64,000 bases of DNA from Liolophura sinensis (Eukaryota > Mollusca > Polyplacophora > Chitonida > Chitonidae): NCBI RefSeq assembly GCF_032854445.1, contig NC_088297.1:17869127-17933126 (forward strand), written 5' to 3'. Below are positions 42,456 to 54,666 of the stretch, piece by piece; within the stretch, counting starts at the first letter, position 1; the number at the start of each line of letters is the position of its first letter. The position numbers and the translations under genes were made by a program. The notes beneath the pieces are model-generated. The model was not told where the DNA came from. It ran no database searches and saw nothing but the letters and a program-made list of their open reading frames with translations.

Positions 42456-44193
42456 GTCCACTTGTGCCAAAACACGTAATATGTCACTGTGTGCTCAGAT
42501 TTCGCAGCAGCCTGATAATATTTGGTGGGTACATCTGCGATGTAGTTTGCATTGACATGGAACTTGATTGAGCAGTTTTAAAGCTTTTTAATTCTATATT
42601 TCCCCCACATAGCCATTTTCTCTAAAAATCGGCTAAAACACTCTGTGGTCAAGGATAGTACAGGTGTATGAGCAGACTGGGACAAACACGGGCAACGTTT
42701 CATTGTTCCTGGCTTTTAAAATGTCTGACATTGGATAAATTATGCAAAATGTAAGTGCTGCGAGTGAAAATGGAGAATGTGGCTGATAGATAGGGTGGTG
42801 TGATTAAGGATGGTCAGTAAGGCCTTGCATCACATATAAGGGCCCAGCCTCATACAGGTGGATAAAAACGCATCATCAGATTAATTTACTTGGCTACAGT
42901 AGTAGAGAGGGCAAGTGTGTATTTAATTTACAAGCGATTTCAGGTTCCTCCCATGTGTGCCACCACACTCTAGGTAAATGTGCATCAAATCAACCTGCAA
43001 TCACAAAACATTAGAAACAGGCATTACTGCTGCAACACTGGCTGTTGTTTTGGGCATAGACTTGAAGTGGACAAGGTAAATTTTCCTCTTTAAACTTAAA
43101 AATAAACCACTGCAGGCATGCAGTTGTCATTGCATGTGTTTATTCATTCGTCTGACAAGTTATACGTGGACTCACACATTATGTACAGCGATGGAACAAA
43201 AATGATCAATTTCAAGTATCTAGCATACATGTAAGTGTGATCTGTTGGAATATTGCCCTTGTGAAAATGAGTCTCTGCCCCACCAGGTGCCTGTTTCTCC
43301 ACCAGAACATAGTACGCTGTTTCTGCGACATCTCAAGCAGTTTTTGTTGTTGTATCTGGCCCAGTGTGGCATCCACCTCCCTGGGCAGCTGGGATTTTTG
43401 TTTATGTTTTGTTTTGTTTTATGTTTCCAATGTCCTCACACACAAGTTGAGAAAATAGACAGCTACACATGGCTTTCACTTCCTAGTTCAATACCTATTG
43501 AGCTTTCTTCTTGGTTTGTCTCTTTAGACCTTGTCTCCCAAACATGGCTTCAGTGAACAGTGCCTGGTTTATGCATATATTGAACTGAGATCTACCTAGG
43601 TGAGTAGGGCATTTCTATATCAATTTGGATACATATGTTTACTTTGATGGTGATCAAAATATACTTTTCTGGAATTTTGAAAACCCGCTTTGCTTCCCCC
43701 GTGTATCACTGTAAGTCAAATTTTGCACAAAGTTACTAAAAGGCATGTCATATATTTTGTAAGTGACTTGTCAGATAAATTACATATGTTTTGATATATT
43801 TTTTTCTCACGTTTGGCCATTATTTTCTTAGCACTGCTGTAAACAATAAAATCTACTTGAAAATCCATAATTTTCTAAAGGCATGTTATTGGAAAGTGTA
43901 AAATACTTGGTCGTTAGAATTTTTTCATTTTTCTTCCAGATATACATGCCAACCTTCCAAAACATTTGACCTGGTTGAGATATTTTGAACGGTATGTGCA
44001 CTACAGAGCTCTGAACTTCGTGCTTGAGAACGGACAAACAGACACATTTCCAAGACAGGGTACTCCAAGTTAAATTCCTCCTACTCAAAAGTTTTTTGCA
44101 TGTATCAAGCCCTAACATTGTGTGTAAAGTTTAGAAATAGTAGGAAATATGCGCTGCAAAAATTATTGATTTTGAAAAAAGTTGGCTGGTGTG
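42456..44193. other. no gene seen between the two MITE copies
   Basis: A short frame at 43,245-43,556 has no family resemblance. The segment shows no PBS, polypurine tract or protease/RT motif, so the flanking repeats are unlikely to be LTRs. Confidence 0.45.
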
Positions 44194-44725
44194 ATAGGAC
44201 ACAGACCCCCATTACCACTTCCGTTTTCCGGTAGGATACGATTGTAGTTCTGTGTATTTTAAGGTGTAAAGTCTTTTTTTGCTGTTAGCCTGCCGTTTTT
44301 GGTGTACAGATGCATGCTTTGTATCAAAATGATGGAAATTGTCTAAGCTTTGGGCAGGTATGAGGAGTGTTTTTTAGTGTACAGGTGCATACTTGATATC
44401 AAAATGATGGAAATTGTCCAAGCTTTGGGCAGGTATGAGTTTTAATGATGAAACTTTGAAATTCTGGGCGAGAGGACACAAGGAGACAGGTGGTGATGAG
44501 GCTGCGAGTGACGTCCCCATGGCGTTGCTAGGCACGCCTCCAAGCTGCCGGCATAGAAAGGTCAAGATTTTGACGGTCAACCTTTGTCAGGGTTTTTATG
44601 GCTTCTTTCTCACAGGGTGGGCCAGGTATGCACCAAAGCTGATTGGCCACGGAATGTTTGGGACTGAGCCACAGCGCTAAACCTTAACATTGTCGCTTAT
44701 GGAAAACTAATGGGGGTCTGTGGCC
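44194..44725 (+). mobile_element. MITE-like repeat, copy 2, with terminal inverted repeats
   Basis: Starts GGACACAGACCCCCATTA and ends TAATGGGGGTCTGTGGCC, an 18-bp inverted pair with one mismatch. An internal 90-bp segment around AAAATGATGGAAATTGTC is duplicated. It has no coding capacity and is probably moved by an unidentified transposase. Confidence 0.65.
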
Positions 44726-45747
44726 AGCAGGTGTATATTTAACATTTGCGAGATAATTGCAAGACCCTAAACGATGAATACGATAAAACAAGGCTTATTC
44801 AATCTACTATGGTTCAAACATTATCGGTATATCATCTTACATCTCTGGGCGTAATCCTTATATCTGGCGCCGTACACTACATACTACAGCCGTAATTATT
44901 AAGCCCCGGGTCGCTCTGCCTGGTCATAATTTGAATTGACGTCCCGAACCAGCCCTGACCTTAATTCTTACGTGCCGGGCCTGAGAGACTGCGGCAGAGT
45001 GGAGTTGTAGCAAAGCCCACCTTGGGGTTAACAAGACAAGCAGTGATCCAGTAACCGCAAAGTCGTTTATATGAGATTTCCGCCTAGAAATGAGACGGTG
45101 TTTTAGGCACCTCACTTTTATGAGGGCGTCCTTCACCGGGCAGAAGCATAGCCGGTAAAGTCGACTTCATCTTCCTTCTACCCTACAGGTCAGCCATACA
45201 AGCTTTGCCAGATATTTGGATACCTTTCATTACAAACAGACGGTAGAGAAATTTATTTCTCCATATCTATTTAGATTGATTTAGTCATTTATGTGATCAT
45301 TGCTGATCGTCACTCTCACGGATTTTCCATTTTTGTCATAGCGGTCAACTTTCCGAGAAAAAACTGATCCAGTAAGCCACACCCAAAGTTTAACTGTAGT
45401 AGACTCAGACTCAACACTGCGCATTACAGCAGGCTCTGTAAATAATACAAGACTAAAAGACACAGCTTTTTATATAAAGGAATGTTTGTCATAGCATTGG
45501 AGATTGGTTCACTCTATACATGACTATGTTTACAATGTTTCGGGTACATGTAAACAAAAGATGGGCAATGTCATCGTTAACTAAACGTATATCACACAAC
45601 CCAGATGGGTGTAGTTTTCTTTAAAATAAATAAGTGTTTGTGGGCACATGTCTAGAAATAATGCGAAAATGCTTAATGCGAATAATGTTTAATTTCGTTG
45701 AGAATGTAAAGATAATGCTAAATTTATTATTAATTATTATTATTAAT
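44726..45747. other. no gene; dispersed repeat at 45,180-45,350
   Basis: The segment 45,180-45,350 is the partner of 4,425-4,605. The rest shows nothing I can name. Confidence 0.4.
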
Positions 45748-46150
45748 GCATGGCACTGGAGAGTGTACGGTGCAGTACCGTCCACCAAATCGATGACGAC
45801 ACCTTCGAAATGGTGAACAGCAAGAGACCGTTCGTTAAAACCTATCCTTGCAAATAGAATGTAGGGTTTATCGGTATGTCAGACTCCGTAAGTTGGAGTT
45901 TTACTTTGATTTCACGACTCGTTTTTTTAACAAGGCGGACTGACAGTATGGCGAGATGGACACGGACTCCTCGAACATGGCCTGGTCTTGGTTACTCCTC
46001 AGCTGCGGGCGGTATACGAGGCTGAGCGGGACAAATGGTTGTCTCGACGCGACCACTACGACTATGATAAACGTACGCTGGGGATCTTCAAAGTCGATTA
46101 GACTAGTGACGCTATCGTCAGTCTGTGTTCAAAGACATATTATTGCTAAG
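45748..46150 (+). pseudogene. family B DNA polymerase, 3' fragment, element C
   Basis: Plus strand, homologous to 33,297-33,620 of element B. Motif C is intact here: MDTDSSNMA at 45,956, with the two catalytic aspartates. It is followed by a region with YDYDKRTLGIFKVD and DAIVSLCSKTYYC in another frame. The gene is cut at about 46,150, directly against the 3' part of the minus-strand capsid gene, so the ends of both were deleted together. Several frame changes are present. Confidence 0.75.
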
Positions 46151-47189
46151 GCGGGAATTCGAACGTGTTGCGATAGATAGAGTTCCCCTCGTCGTGAAAC
46201 ACTTTCCCCGTGTTGGTAAAGAGGTTCATGTACATTCTGACGAAATTCCCGGTCTCAAAGTCGGGTGGCAGATGCTTGGCAGGAATTTGAAGTTCGCCGA
46301 CATGCAAGGCGACGATGTTTGGAACGGGTTTTTAGTGTAGCTGCCGTCAAAAGCCGTGTTGCTCACACATGCCACCACTAAACGCGTCGGTAAGCTACCC
46401 AGAAATAGGATTGTTCGTTGATGAGGATGTGGCCTTTGGACACAGAGAAATACTTGGTCAGCGCGCGGCGGATAGGGTTCTTGGCAGTGGCCTTTGCCAG
46501 CGCTTTAAAACGCCCCAGTTGAACACCGCTGGTGACCTTCACACAAAAATCAACACCTGCTCCAAGCGTGTCTTGAAGTCGGCAGCCTCCTCAACGGACA
46601 TCAAGGTAAACACGGACAAGGTGAGACGGATGCGAACGGTCACGTTGTTCAGCAGGTGACGGCGTTGCAGGAACATGTCGCACTGCAGGCGCGCCAGCAT
46701 GTCAACCGGCCGATTTACCAACCGGGTGTTGGTCTCATCCTTCTCGTCAAACCTGCCTGGGTTGTCCATTTACCACAATACGGGGGACAGTTGGGTGTTC
46801 TTGGCCTCTGCACCGTAAAACAACAAGGTTTCCAAGTAGGCACGGTACGGGTACATGTTGGTGGAATTGGTGACGACTTTATCGTTCATGGAGACGTCGA
46901 CCTGTTGCCACAGCAAATGCAGCCACAGGTTATTCGGAGCCTCGACTACCTCTCTCTCGCCGTCGATGATTTTCGCCTTTACGTACAACATGGTGTTGGC
47001 CAAGTCCAAGTAAGTGTCAACGTCCGCGATGGTAATGAGATATTCCACGGGCTCCACGCCACTCAGGCAGGCAATGGTACTCTAGGCATCCCGACAACTT
47101 TCTCGAACGCTGGTGTCGGCAGGGGGTAAGGTCCACAAACCAAGGTCACTGCTTATCGGCGGACAACCCTCGGCGTGCGGGAGAGCCAT
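46150..47189 (-). pseudogene. capsid-like protein (F54H12.2-like family), element C
   Basis: Minus strand from ATG 47,189 (MALPHAEGCPPISSDLG). It provides the N-terminus missing in element B. In-frame stops: TAG at 47,082-47,084 and TAA at 46,770-46,772. The frame is lost after about 46,540 but resumes with KYFSVSKGHIL, RLVVACVSN-like and ADMQGD-region equivalents down to VFHDEGNSIYRN near 46,185. Readable parts include EPVEYLITIADVDTYLDLAN, NLWLHLLWQQVDVSMND and MYPYRAYLETLLFYGAEAKN. This is a candidate major capsid protein by family and by its position between the minor-capsid-like genes and the polymerase. Confidence 0.7.
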
Positions 47190-47302
47190 GGCGTTAACTA
47201 AAAATGTCCGGTGCGGAGCAAGGTTTGGTGCGTCGAGGTTAGCGAGAGAGTGTGCGTCTTCTGGGCCCAATGGATAGATGAGGACGACTGGCAGCTTGCC
47301 CA

Positions 47303-47609
47303 GCATCCTGCGCTGGGCATAGCGACCGGCTTTAGGCATCAGCTGTTTTCCTCTCTCCACAGCGCGTCGTTTCAAGGCCTGGCTCACTGGCATTCCCTCG
47401 TCCCACACGTCGTCCGTGACGTTCACTGCCCCACGTAACGCAGTTTTTCTAAACGCTTTCACAGCCGACTTTAAGAAGGACTGCGCATTTTGATGGCATT
47501 GCTGAGCCCGAGGAAGCCGAAACCGCGACGTACAAGGTGCACCCCGAAACACAGGTAACGTACCTCCACCAGCTTGCTTAGTGTAACAGTCGATGTAAGA
47601 TAGGCACAT
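47303..47609 (-). pseudogene. small basic protein (core/pX-like), element C
   Basis: Part of a 268-codon minus frame. From about 47,609 it reads MCLSYIDCYTKQAGGGTLPV then a basic stretch SFLKSAVKAFRKTALRGAVN and QALKRRAVERGKQL. A short, Gly-rich then Lys/Arg-rich protein placed between penton-like and major capsid genes is typical of adenovirus pX/pVI-like core proteins in Polinton/adintovirus genomes (established for the group). Here it is fused in frame to its neighbours, probably through small deletions. The call rests on composition and gene order. Confidence 0.5.
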
Positions 47610-48345
47610 GGCGGAGTTGTCTACGGCAGTCATTTCAAAGGTAAAGCGCGCCGTGTCAGCACCACTACCACGTTCAAATGCGACCGGTTGGCCCGTATCA
47701 TCTCTAACATCAATTTCCACCATCGAGAAATGAATGCGCCGCACGGGGATGTATTCCACGTGTTGGAAGGCCGTGAAGATGTGCTGCCCGTACTTCCCTT
47801 TTGTGGTGTCCAGCCGCAGCAACGGCACCAGCACCAGCGCGTCTCCCACAACACGCCGTTCGACGATGTCCGTGTACACGTACAGCATTTAAATCTTCGA
47901 CATCGACATGCCACAGATCAGACGCCGGCCGAAACTGAGGCCCAGTTGTTTCTGGAACCGCAGGCTGTATTTCCGATGCACATCATCGAAATTGAACGTC
48001 GAAATCACCGAGGTCAGTCTTGAGTGATGCGATGTGTCTGTCGGTCAGCAAGCCAGTTAAGGCCTTGTCGAGGTCTTCGGGTGAAGGGCAATAGCCTGCT
48101 GGCAATGTTAACTTATGCTTAGCGCGATGTGGGTCATCTTTGGAGTCTAAAACATACCACACTTCGTCCTGCCGCACGTTGAACCAGGTCCGGGGGTACT
48201 GTTCTTTTACTCACCCCCCATTCCAAGTCACCAGTCAAATGCATCGGCTGTGGCAGTTTGGTGGTGAAATGTGTCAAGGTATTGCTGGGGAAGTAGTCGA
48301 GCAAGCTGTCACTGGGCGGTGTCACGTAAAGCCGTCCGGGCGGCC
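47610..48345 (-). pseudogene. penton-like minor capsid protein, element C
   Basis: Minus strand. The N-terminal part near 48,340 reads LYVTPPSDSLLDYFPSNTL then HFTTKLPQPMHLTGDLEWG. After a frameshift near 48,200 come VWYVLDSKDDPHRAKHKL and YCPSPEDLDKALTGLL. After another near 47,980 come MLYVYTDIVERRVVGD, GKYGQHIFTAFQHVEYIPV and RRIHFSMVEIDVRDDTGQPV. This order (YFPxNT start, a middle with paired strands, and a C-terminal IHFSxVEIxVxDxxG strand) matches the single jelly-roll minor capsid proteins found beside the F54H12.2-like genes. It would occupy capsid vertices. Two frameshifts. Confidence 0.6.
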
Positions 48346-48839
48346 TGACCGTCTTCCCATCTGGCGCCGGTATTTAATACGCACTCCACTTTAGCGGGGG
48401 TACGATGGGTGGAGACGGACGCAATCCCACTCGCAGCTGTTGTCCCTTGGTTCGGCGTGGTGTGGTGGTGGTGGTGGTGGCTATGGTTTCGGTTGAAAGG
48501 CTTTAACAGTGCTGGGCACGGGGTACGTGGAGACAGGGTACGGGTGCGTTGGCCACGTGTCTAAGAGCCGCGGCACGACCAAGGCCATTTTCCTGGCGTG
48601 CTGCATTACCTCCCACCAGCTATCCTAACGACGACACAGTTGAGGGCTGGTACGGTGGCGGGGAGGATGGTTTTGAGCAGCGCTGGAATAAGAAACACAC
48701 TGTGATGAAGAATCAGTCCTTACTTATGCAGGGGAACACTTTTCTTGACCAAGGTGCGACGACCCGTCTTGTGCCACTGTAACGTTCCCCTCTGGTGGTG
48801 GAACGTTTCCATTTAACACATTCTTGACACATTCACACT
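48346..48839. other. spacer in element C with (TGG)n
   Basis: A short (GGT)n run lies at 48,461-48,482. A plus-strand frame at 48,549-48,782 is probably a shadow of ATPase-gene remnants. I see no independent gene. Confidence 0.4.
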
Positions 48840-49515
48840 AACACCGAAGTATACCCGGATCATTGCCGCGCAGCACGACGGGGGTGGTTCGAGCCAACAG
48901 GAACAGGAAGGGGTTGTAACGTTGGAGCCGGCGTGATATCGCGGGTGGCTGACGTGGAAACAAGTGATTCTGCAGATCGTGCGTACGAAGTTTTATGCTT
49001 GGGCAGGTAGGCGCGTGGAATCTCCCCGGCGAAGATGTGGGTCGCAGGTGGTCGGGTTTGGCTTGCTTGAAATCCACCAGCAAATACCCGTGAGATTCGG
49101 GTAAATGAGAGCTTGAGCGTGCCCGACCAACCGTTTCACAAACACTGAGTTTCCACACCCTCTCGGTCCTCTGACGATGCAGGTAAACGGATGCCGTCCA
49201 TGAAAGTAAAAGCTGGGTGAGTCAGTTCGGCTGGTCGTACTGGTGAGGGTGTATGGTCACCGCCGCCATCACCGCGGGCGGGGAGGGCGAGGTAGACGGA
49301 CTGCTACTGTCACTGCTGCTGGTCGCCGCGGGTGGGAAAGGTGAAGTAGACGGACTGGCTACTGCCGCTGCTGCTTCTGCCGCGCCGCGTCGTGTCGTGT
49401 TGAGTGAAGAATTGACGGGTGTGGAAACGGTGATCGGTACCGAAGTGTTGTTTGGGAGCGATGATCGGTGAAGCTGGCTGGGTTGGAGTAAACAGTGAAA
49501 TCCTATAAACTTCAA
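48840..49515 (-). pseudogene. packaging-ATPase-like gene, degraded, element C
   Basis: Minus strand. A low-complexity Ala/Ser/Pro N-terminus (49,515-49,222) leads to a stretch reading HPFTCIVRGPRGCGNSVFVK. This resembles the FtsK/HerA-type (A32-like) packaging ATPase P-loop, but with Asn where the Walker A lysine belongs (49,148-49,171). Downstream only short pieces are readable. The position beyond the penton-like gene fits the ATPase of Polinton-type gene sets. It cannot hydrolyse ATP as written. Confidence 0.45.
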
Positions 49516-50985
49516 CCGGGGAGTAATGGCTTGGTCTGTGGACGCGTCTTGCTCGGCGGTAAATGCCGTGGTGGATAGCGGTGTGGAGGTGGAGCGTGGA
49601 CCTGGGTGATATCTACACGATATACAATGTCCCCATATACAACCAAGAAAACAGTATGAATTAAATTGTCAGATTTGTCGGCATGTAATATGTATTTCTC
49701 TCCTCATTCCACATGTCAGCGAGAACATAAAAAACACACAAATACACAAGAACACAGCGGAAGACTAGATGCTAAAACTGTTAGCGTAGCATAACTTTTA
49801 TGGCTGAATACCGGTACCCAAAGAGGCTATATAAATAATAGCGTAAAAGTAGTCATCAATTAGTCTTTGTCTTCTAGCACAATTTTTTTTAGCAACAGCT
49901 CACTTCTTTCTACCTCTGGTTCAACGAGCACAGCACTTCCATCAAGGGAGACAACCCCTAAGAGAAGATTTGGAAGACAAATGAAAGAAAAAAAAAAGAG
50001 ATTAAATTCAACCATCGTCTCAGTGTTATGACAAGGAAAGAAGAAACTAGTTTTTATCGTTTTTTTTTTAGACAAATTGTCATCTGTCAGCATGGTAACT
50101 CATTCAAGAGCATCGAACTGAAAGCACAGAATTGTCAGTCGTAAGAAGTGCATGTCATCCTGAGTTCTTGAAAAAGTCTGTTTCACTTTCGAACTGTGAG
50201 TTCGTCAAGACCATTACTGCGCGCACATAAGTAAAAAGCTAAGGCTTTCGTAGTCGCATTACGCCTAATACAAACAATGTTAGTTCACGATAACTAATCA
50301 TTTATGTCCAATTGTTCCTGGAAACTTTAACAATCAAATCTTCCCAACACTTACATTGTATTTACTTTTCAGACACGCAGATGGCCTACTGGCTAGAATA
50401 ACCCCGAAACCTTAACGATCACGTGAATGTTGCATAGCGACTGACCAACGAAATGAGTTTGAAAAAGATACACCCTAGCGAATAGCTAATCTGTCCAAAT
50501 TTTTTCGAGTTTTTTCAGAATTATATCCAAATGTTCATCACACAGCAAATGTTATTTAGACCCCATTCCACAAAATTTCGTGAAAAACTTTCTATACGTT
50601 TGTTGTCCTTCACGCGGTTGGGGAGATCTACTATTGGGTGGGGACACAAGAAGTCAAGGTGAAATGGCATTTCCGCCGTCTGATAACTTACACATTACCG
50701 GTATACCGGTATTCTGCGGCTATTTTTTTAAAAATTTTTCACGACTACCTAAGAGCTCCATACCCAGAAGGTTAAAAAAATACAATAAGTTAATATGTAA
50801 CTATAACACACCATCTATTCTCTTAAGAGCACTGACAACGCGTACTATTGTCAAACTACTTCTGGCAATTTGTTCACATGTTTTGATGCCTCTGTAATTG
50901 GCCTCTGGTAATTCTCACCAATATACCCATGAATATAAATTGATGGTTGCTATATATATATTTTACACCGGTATTGTAGACATAC
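49516..50985. other. no clear gene; weak exon-like stretch at 49,860-49,960
   Basis: On the minus strand AATCTTCTCTTAG precedes GVVSLDGSAVLVEPEVERSE and a stop at 49,860. It could be a terminal exon, but there is no family match. Confidence 0.25.
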
Positions 50986-51172
50986 TTTACGAAGAGATTC
51001 ACTGGTCTTAAGTTTGCCAGCACTTTCAGCTGTAAATTTAATGGGAGTTCCAATTCTTGACATGGTGATCCTTCTCCGAGAATGACCACAAATTTTCTGG
51101 AGTCTCCAGAAACGAAGTTGAGCTCTCAGGAAGTTCAGTGCGCCATCGATTGCCTCTACCCAGGTCTTCAAG
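50986..51172 (-). CDS. candidate internal exon, unknown protein
   Basis: Minus strand, bounded by ACTTCGGGCAG (acceptor) and CGTAAA|GTATGT (donor). The open peptide contains LKTWVEAIDGALNFLRAQLR, FWRLQKICGHSRRRITMSRI and AGKLKTSESLRK. Composition is protein-like, helical at first and then basic. I cannot assign a family and found no adjoining exon. Confidence 0.35.
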
Positions 51173-52384
51173 CTGCCCGAAGTTTTACTGTGTTTTAATC
51201 GACTGATCTTGCCTAGGAAACCCTTGGAGCCGATTCCCTACAAATTAATCAACTCCGGTTCACTATTGCGTCTGACAGTCCGTACACTCTAACCACGGTC
51301 CTATTGTTCTCCGTCAACGTGTAATCCATGGACACTATTATTGTAGCCACATAAAACATATAGAGTACAAACATAGACTAGTAGTCACTGACCAACCCCC
51401 AGGCCAGAAAGCCAGCTGACATCCACCCTGGTCCATTTGCTGCGGTCAACGTGCAACCTATGGACAACTGTGAGAACAGTGTCTCGGATGACAGGGTGTC
51501 ATCTAAGATCATGGGCTGTACACGAATACATAAAATGTAAAAAAAACTACATGTAATTGTTACAGTTGAAAAAAAGATACTTCTGAAGTGTCACTGTAAA
51601 GATGAATGGATCAGTCAAAGAATCAATCTCGGCAGAAATCGATACACTACATCAAAATCAGCAACCCATTTGTCACTTCATGATGTTACCGTGATGAGGC
51701 AGGATGTCAGAAAATAAAAAAAACTCTCTCGACATTTGGTTCTATAAATCTTCTATACACATGCATTCTCTTCACCAAAAGTCTGCACAAGATGATTCTG
51801 ACCAAAACATGAACATTTTTTTTATAATTGTTGATTAAATAGTCCTGCGCGATGAAAACAAGTGGTGAGGCTAAGCCTAAGCAAGTTTACGTGCTTTTCA
51901 CACGCTCCAAAGGTCTAGCATGTCTGCTGATGGCAGTGGTGTAAAGCGAGCGAAGAAAGTGTAGGGAGTATGACAATGGCTACGTGCAAGCGGCCAAAGA
52001 TCCTCACGTAGTGATCGGATTACAACTTGTTGAGTCGTGTCATTATTTGGCATAGACGAGCGGTTAGGGTCTGACGCCAGACTCGAGTTCAGTTGACCTG
52101 GACATTAAACTACCGTCTATGCCGAGCTTTATTCTGTCTACGCTAAAAGAGTCCATAGATGTCTCTGGAGTATACAATAGGGGAACTGTTGTGAAATTTT
52201 GTACATACTTAGGTTCCCATAGTGACAATCTATAAACATACATTGTCACAATATTGCCTTCCAGAGCAGATGTTCAGTTATACATAGCAAAATCAATATA
52301 GCGTTGCTCAGAAAAGTGCACTCAGAATTGTTTGGCAATCGTTAAGAAGGGCTTTTAGCAGAGGGGAAGGTGAAACTCATGAAA
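51173..52384. other. no gene seen
   Basis: Mixed composition without coding frames or recognisable repeats. Confidence 0.45.
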
Positions 52385-52545
52385 GAGGTAAACGGGGAAA
52401 CCCACGGCCATCCGCAGGTAGCTCGTACACCTTCTCACTTACGGCCGGAGAGGAAGCCAGCATGAGCTGGACTTGAGCTTGAGAGGCTCCTGGGTCATTA
52501 CGCTGTGCTAGCACGCTAACCAACTTAGCCACGGAGGCCCCCGAG
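52385..52545 (-). mobile_element. tRNA-derived SINE
   Basis: On the minus strand it starts GGGGGCCTCCGTGGCTAAGT, an A-box-like TGGCTAAGTTGGTTAGCG, and continues through CAAGTCCAGCTCATGCTGGC into the body CTACCTGCGGATGGCCGTGG. Same family as 3,915-4,119. Confidence 0.75.
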
Positions 52546-52555
52546 AACAGCATTA

Positions 52556-52870
52556 AGGTACGTGTCTAAATATATCCATCTAAGTACAGCTTTAGGGTAC
52601 ACGTTTGAGTATAGAAATCTCATTATAACATTTGGGCACATGTCCGACAATAAAGTTCTGAGCATAAAAACCTGCGTATAGCACTAACGTAGTCTCAGTA
52701 TAGCAATTTGAGAATACCGATAGTGTACATGTCTGAGTATAGCAGTCTGAGTACAGCAAAGATATACATGTCTGAATATGTCAGTCTGAGTATAGGAATA
52801 AAGTCGGAGTATAAACACCTGAGTATAGCATTAGTGTACATGTTTGACGTTCTGATTATGTAACATGTCT
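52556..52870. repeat. degenerate minisatellite (TGAGTATAGCA-type)
   Basis: A unit near 11-22 bp built on TGAGTATAGCA, often with GTACATGTC, recurs about a dozen times with many changes. Confidence 0.65.
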
Positions 52871-54666
52871 TCTTTATTCTCTGCGGTGTATAGTATTGTG
52901 ACAAAATGCTAAAGTGCAAAATGATACATAATTGAAGGTGAGAAGATGAAAACTGGTGAGAGCAAAGGCTATATGTGCATTATATGTGTATTAGACAGTA
53001 TTAGTTGTTCTGAACTATCGGTACAAACTCTGTAGTACCCTGCAACTGCTGTACACTGATGCAAAAGCTAAAAATTGTGTATGAAACAGCTTGAAAGCCT
53101 TAAAACTGCATGCAGTTCTAGTTCATATATAAGACTAACAATGGCGTTAAGGCACTTTCTTGGTACGTTTGGCCCTCAGCATAAGGCTGTGAATAAGTAC
53201 TGGTCAGCTAGGTGTTTTTGTAATCTAACTATGTAGGACATCATGCATAGTAACATAGACATGGCTTTCCAGTCAGGTTTCAGCTCTGTCGTGGGCGGAG
53301 TTTTAGGTGAAATACTATATTTATCTAAACAGCGAAAATTCCAACTTGTAGTACAGGTTACTAGCTAAATCTGAACCTAAAAAGTTCATCTCTGGCTCGT
53401 GCCCCTGGTGAGGAAAAATCGTAGAAAAATAATAAGAATATTTTTACAAACAATTTTTTATTGCCTTTCATATGACGATAAACTTCGGTGAGGCCTTATT
53501 TTCTTTTCTTTTCTTTTCTTTTAAACGGGCTATGCCGGACATTTTCAGCAAAAAGTGGAAGTGGTAGTCACAAATCAATCCAATCCTATGCCATTATTAA
53601 AGAACAGCCCAAAATATTGCCCTTTACCATAAATCAGGCTCATTGATGCATGCCTTAGTGTTTAGAACAGCAGGTAAAGTTCAATAAAACCGTTAATTCG
53701 GGTCGAATTAGCAATTTTGTCAACTTAATCAACGGTTTTCATTGCTAAAGCGTGCATGGATGAGGCTGATCTTTGGTGGGAAGTATTATTTTGCCTAGTT
53801 CTTTACCAATAACATAAGATTTGATTGATTTGTGACTATCAATTTTTTTCCTCAAAATATCCGGTATAGCCCCTTTAAGTAATTACTTGGTTATCGGATT
53901 GGTCAGTTACTGCTGGTTACAAAACTCGTTACACTTACTATAAAGGGATTTAGTGGAACTTGTCATTTTATAAGATTGGAAAAACAGATACATTAAAAGA
54001 GCGGCATATACAAAACCTTAATGGTGTAACCGACGTAGGCAAGATGGCTTAATGTCACTTGTGCATTGTACTGTGACGTCATTTACACTGGTGTTTGTCT
54101 TGATGCTGTGTTGTGTCGTCGGTATAAGGTACACTATTGTGAGAAAACAATAAACAGTATTTTATTCCGACAAGAGTAGCAGAATGGGATCGGAGAATAG
54201 GCGAATGAATAATGTTCATGAAAAATTATGACCAGTTCTAATCAACCGTATTACAGAATCCGACCTCTTGACACTGTCCTTCCAAAATTTGCCTTGAAAG
54301 TGCCATTTTTATCAGAAGTAGCTGTAAATGGGGAAAATTAGGTTACCCACCCGTCTGAGGTGCCCCTTTAGTTTAAGTATGCTTGCCCCTCAGCATCTTG
54401 AGTAAGGCCTATATGATATTTTTTGAGTGTGAATGCATACAAATTATTCACATGATCAGTAGTACAAGCTGGCCTCATAAAGACATCCCGTGAACTCAAA
54501 CCAGCTCGAATTGGATGATTTGAAAGCCAATTGTTTTTGTTTCTTTAAATGGCTTATTTCTCAGGAACCTAGGATGATTCTATACACGTTGACGTGTAGT
54601 TATTTCGATACAGTTGTATTCAAAGAAACTGACAGTTAATTTGCCTTGTGAAATGTGTGTTCACAG
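52871..54666. other. no gene seen
   Basis: AT-rich. Probably intron or intergenic sequence upstream of the candidate exon at 54,667. Confidence 0.4.

Noticed and set aside
42138-44680. An 88-codon frame kept in both MITE copies
   Set aside because: It starts from TTG, the differences are not biased to synonymous sites, and it lies in a non-coding repeat.
42024-44725. LTR retroelement formed by the two direct repeats
   Set aside because: The right copy has terminal inverted repeats of its own and nothing between the copies encodes Gag or Pol.
45281-45463. 60-codon minus frame
   Set aside because: It overlaps the dispersed repeat shared with 4,425-4,605 and has no domain.
48549-48782. 77-codon plus-strand frame in element C
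   Set aside because: It overlaps the degraded minus-strand gene region and shows no family features.
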